This document shows positions 62,753 through 64,000 of a stretch of 64,000 nucleotides of DNA, in pieces. Source of the DNA: Mucilaginibacter saanensis (GTDB taxonomy: Bacteria; Bacteroidota; Bacteroidia; Sphingobacteriales; Sphingobacteriaceae). The stretch lies in contig NZ_JACHBZ010000007.1 of the NCBI RefSeq assembly GCF_014200575.1, forward strand, positions 124,001-188,000, read 5' to 3'. A program made the position numbers and the translations under genes. The number at the start of each line of letters is the position of its first letter. Position 1 is the stretch's first letter. The notes below the pieces were generated by a model, which was not told the DNA's origin, made no database searches, and worked only from the letters and a program-made list of their open reading frames with translations.

Positions 62753-62782
62753 CAAATTTATAAAGAAAAATGAATTACCAAA
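62753..62782 (-). promoter_or_regulatory. trp operon promoter
   Basis: On the minus strand TTTG at 62779-62782 and TAAATTTG at 62753-62760 are the Bacteroidota -33 and -7 boxes, with 18 bases between them. Both match the consensus exactly. The leader peptide ATG follows 8 bases later. Confidence 0.75.
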
Positions 62783-62815
62783 TTTTTTCTGAAAATTATT
62801 TATTGCTAAATCCTA

Positions 62816-63244
62816 TTAGCCACGTGGAATTAGTATGATACCAGCTAAAATAATGATGAAACCGAGGAAATAAAAGATGGCAACGGCCTTATGTTTACCC
62901 TCGGCAAGAGCGGCTTTCTTTGATTTGCTGTGCCCAATGGTGATCAGCGCGATGGCAACCAGCATCATAACCCAGTGCTCAACAGTAAAATAACGCAGGT
63001 GTTTATCATGCATAGCCTCTTTGCTGAATTGAACCAGCGGACTCAGGAAATACAGTATAATACCAATAAGCAATTGGGTATGTACCGATATCATGGCAAA
63101 TAAATTGAGCTTACGGTTGGCCCCGGTGTATGGTTTTTGACCTATCCAGCCAATAAATGCGCCTAAAATGGCCACTACTACCAATACAAGTACAATATAC
63201 CTGAAACCGGAATGAAGATGTTGAAAAAAGCTATAAAGCGTCAT
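62816..63244 (-). CDS. Small membrane protein with four helices, cytochrome b561-like
   Basis: From the ATG at 63244 the protein has 142 residues; an in-frame ATG twelve codons earlier is less likely. Four helices are predicted (about 13-35, 48-66, 87-103 and 118-138). His residues lie in the helices (FQHLHSGFRYIVLV, FAMISVHTQLLIGIILYFL, VEHWVMMLVAIALITIGHS), which is how heme-binding four-helix proteins look. This points to a heme or quinone function, without proof. It lies upstream of the trp promoter, ending 34 bases before it. Confidence 0.75.
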   Translation of the reverse strand: MTLYSFFQHLHSGFRYIVLVLVVVAILGAFIGWIGQKPYTGANRKLNLFAMISVHTQLLIGIILYFLSPLVQFSKEAMHDKHLRYFTVEHWVMMLVAIALITIGHSKSKKAALAEGKHKAVAIFYFLGFIIILAGIILIPRG

Positions 63245-63347
63245 ATCAAAAAAATTTGTGTGAATATACAATAAAAGCAAAAGCTGTAAAAGCGGGATAG
63301 TTATTTGACAGTGAGTTAACGCATTGAACTAATGGTCAACGCGCTGG

Positions 63348-63378
63348 TTTGTCGCAAAATGCCCTTAAATTGTCTTTG
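63348..63378 (+). promoter_or_regulatory. Promoter of the DinB-like gene
   Basis: TTTG at 63348-63351 and TGTCTTTG at 63371-63378 fit the -33 and -7 boxes with 19 bases between them; the second has one mismatch to TAnnTTTG. The start codon is 64 bases downstream. Confidence 0.5.
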
Positions 63379-63441
63379 TTGCCACCCACTTGGAGGGTTT
63401 TTTGTACGGAGATTTGAATTATCAATTAAACAGCAATTTTT

Positions 63442-63972
63442 ATGAAACAGGATATAAAACCCAGTGAGCTGTCACAGCCATTATCGGTTCAATTAAAATC
63501 AATCGCTGATGAACTGGTACAAACACTACGCCATGTTAAACAGGAGCACATTAACCAGGTTCCGTTTACAGGCAGCTGGACGGCAGGGCAACTTGGCGAA
63601 CATGTACGGCTATCTGTTACGGGCATTACGGGCTTGTTAAATGGCCCTACGGGAGATACAAACCGCAGTCCGGACAAATATGTGCAGGCTTTAAAAACTA
63701 TGTTCCTGGACTTTGATTTGAAGTTTGTGGCCGCGCCCGCCATTACACCTGCTGATCAGTTTTATGACAAGGGCTCACTCACCGAAGAACTGGCGGCGGC
63801 ATTTGAAAGTTTAATGGGCATTACCGAAACAAAAGACCTTACGGATTCTTGCACAGCCTTTGAGTTTCCGGGAATGGGATATTTGACCCGGCTGGAGTGG
63901 ATTTACCAAACCATCTATCATACGCAGCGGCATACTCAGCAATTGAATAATATTGCTGTTAAGTTTCAATAA
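63442..63972 (+). CDS. DinB family protein
   Basis: The 176-residue protein has the four-helix bundle of DinB/YfiT-like proteins with three metal-binding His visible: His54 in AGQLGEHVRLS, and His160 and His164 in QTIYHTQRHTQQLNNI at the C-terminus. These proteins bind Ni or Zn; some transfer thiols (bacillithiol S-transferases), others have no known role. Length and motif spacing fit the family. It is a single gene at the window edge. Confidence 0.9.
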   Translation: MKQDIKPSELSQPLSVQLKSIADELVQTLRHVKQEHINQVPFTGSWTAGQLGEHVRLSVTGITGLLNGPTGDTNRSPDKYVQALKTMFLDFDLKFVAAPAITPADQFYDKGSLTEELAAAFESLMGITETKDLTDSCTAFEFPGMGYLTRLEWIYQTIYHTQRHTQQLNNIAVKFQ

Positions 63973-64000
63973 AAGATGTGGAGGCGCAAAAACACTTTGT

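Overview
The window reads as chromosomal DNA of a Bacteroidota bacterium, most likely family Sphingobacteriaceae (Mucilaginibacter or Pedobacter type; the genus is an inference). The grounds are two SusC/SusD outer-membrane pairs, a CarboxypepD-plug TonB receptor of the OMP_b-brl_3 type, AraC, GntR and PadR regulators of the kinds common there, Bacteroidota promoter elements (TTTG, then TAnnTTTG) before several genes, and an RNA polymerase context without clear Shine-Dalgarno sites.

Layout. 1-12.6 kb is mostly housekeeping: the end of apaG, a YXWGXW-repeat protein, a zinc membrane peptidase, an FAD oxidoreductase, murF, recQ, an M14 carboxypeptidase and a TonB-dependent receptor. 13-15.3 kb holds a PspC-domain membrane protein co-transcribed with its PadR regulator. 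15.4-20 kb is a SusC/SusD pair without an attached hydrolase. 20-23.6 kb has DoxX, LD-carboxypeptidase and metG. 23.7-26.2 kb is the most unusual part: a tRNA-Arg(CCU) gene followed by three unrelated AT-rich single genes, each closed by a copy of a roughly 115-145 bp module that resembles the tRNA 3' end plus the tRNA's own terminator. This looks like a cassette array built on a tRNA attachment site. One cassette gene carries a nonsense codon.

26.4-31 kb is accessory: two methyltransferases, an aldo/keto reductase, a SnoaL-like protein and a DyP peroxidase split by a frameshift in an A7 tract. 31-34 kb is an AraC / glycoside hydrolase / phytanoyl-CoA dioxygenase group. 34-43.6 kb is bracketed by two inverted paralogous OafA-type acyltransferases and contains a frameshifted NACHT/STAND-like ATPase, a TPR-LuxR sensor regulator, a beta-propeller protein and a methyltransferase. 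43.7-44.8 kb has a MarR regulator and an SRPBCC protein that share a palindromic operator candidate.

45-53.8 kb is a compact rhamnoside-use locus: SusC, SusD, a GH78 alpha-L-rhamnosidase and a GntR regulator with a LacI-like sensor domain. After an AraC/SDR pair, an EamA transporter and an FtsX-like permease, 59.4-62.8 kb carries trpE-trpG-trpC on the minus strand. It is preceded by a short leader peptide gene with tandem Trp codons and an intrinsic terminator just before trpE, a textbook ribosome-mediated attenuator; trpD is absent from its usual place. The window ends with a small membrane protein and a DinB protein.

A family of GC-rich palindromic repeats (core CCCCCTTCAGGGGG) runs through the window. 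It sits in intergenic spaces but also inside the reading frames of murF and trpG, where it adds in-frame residues.
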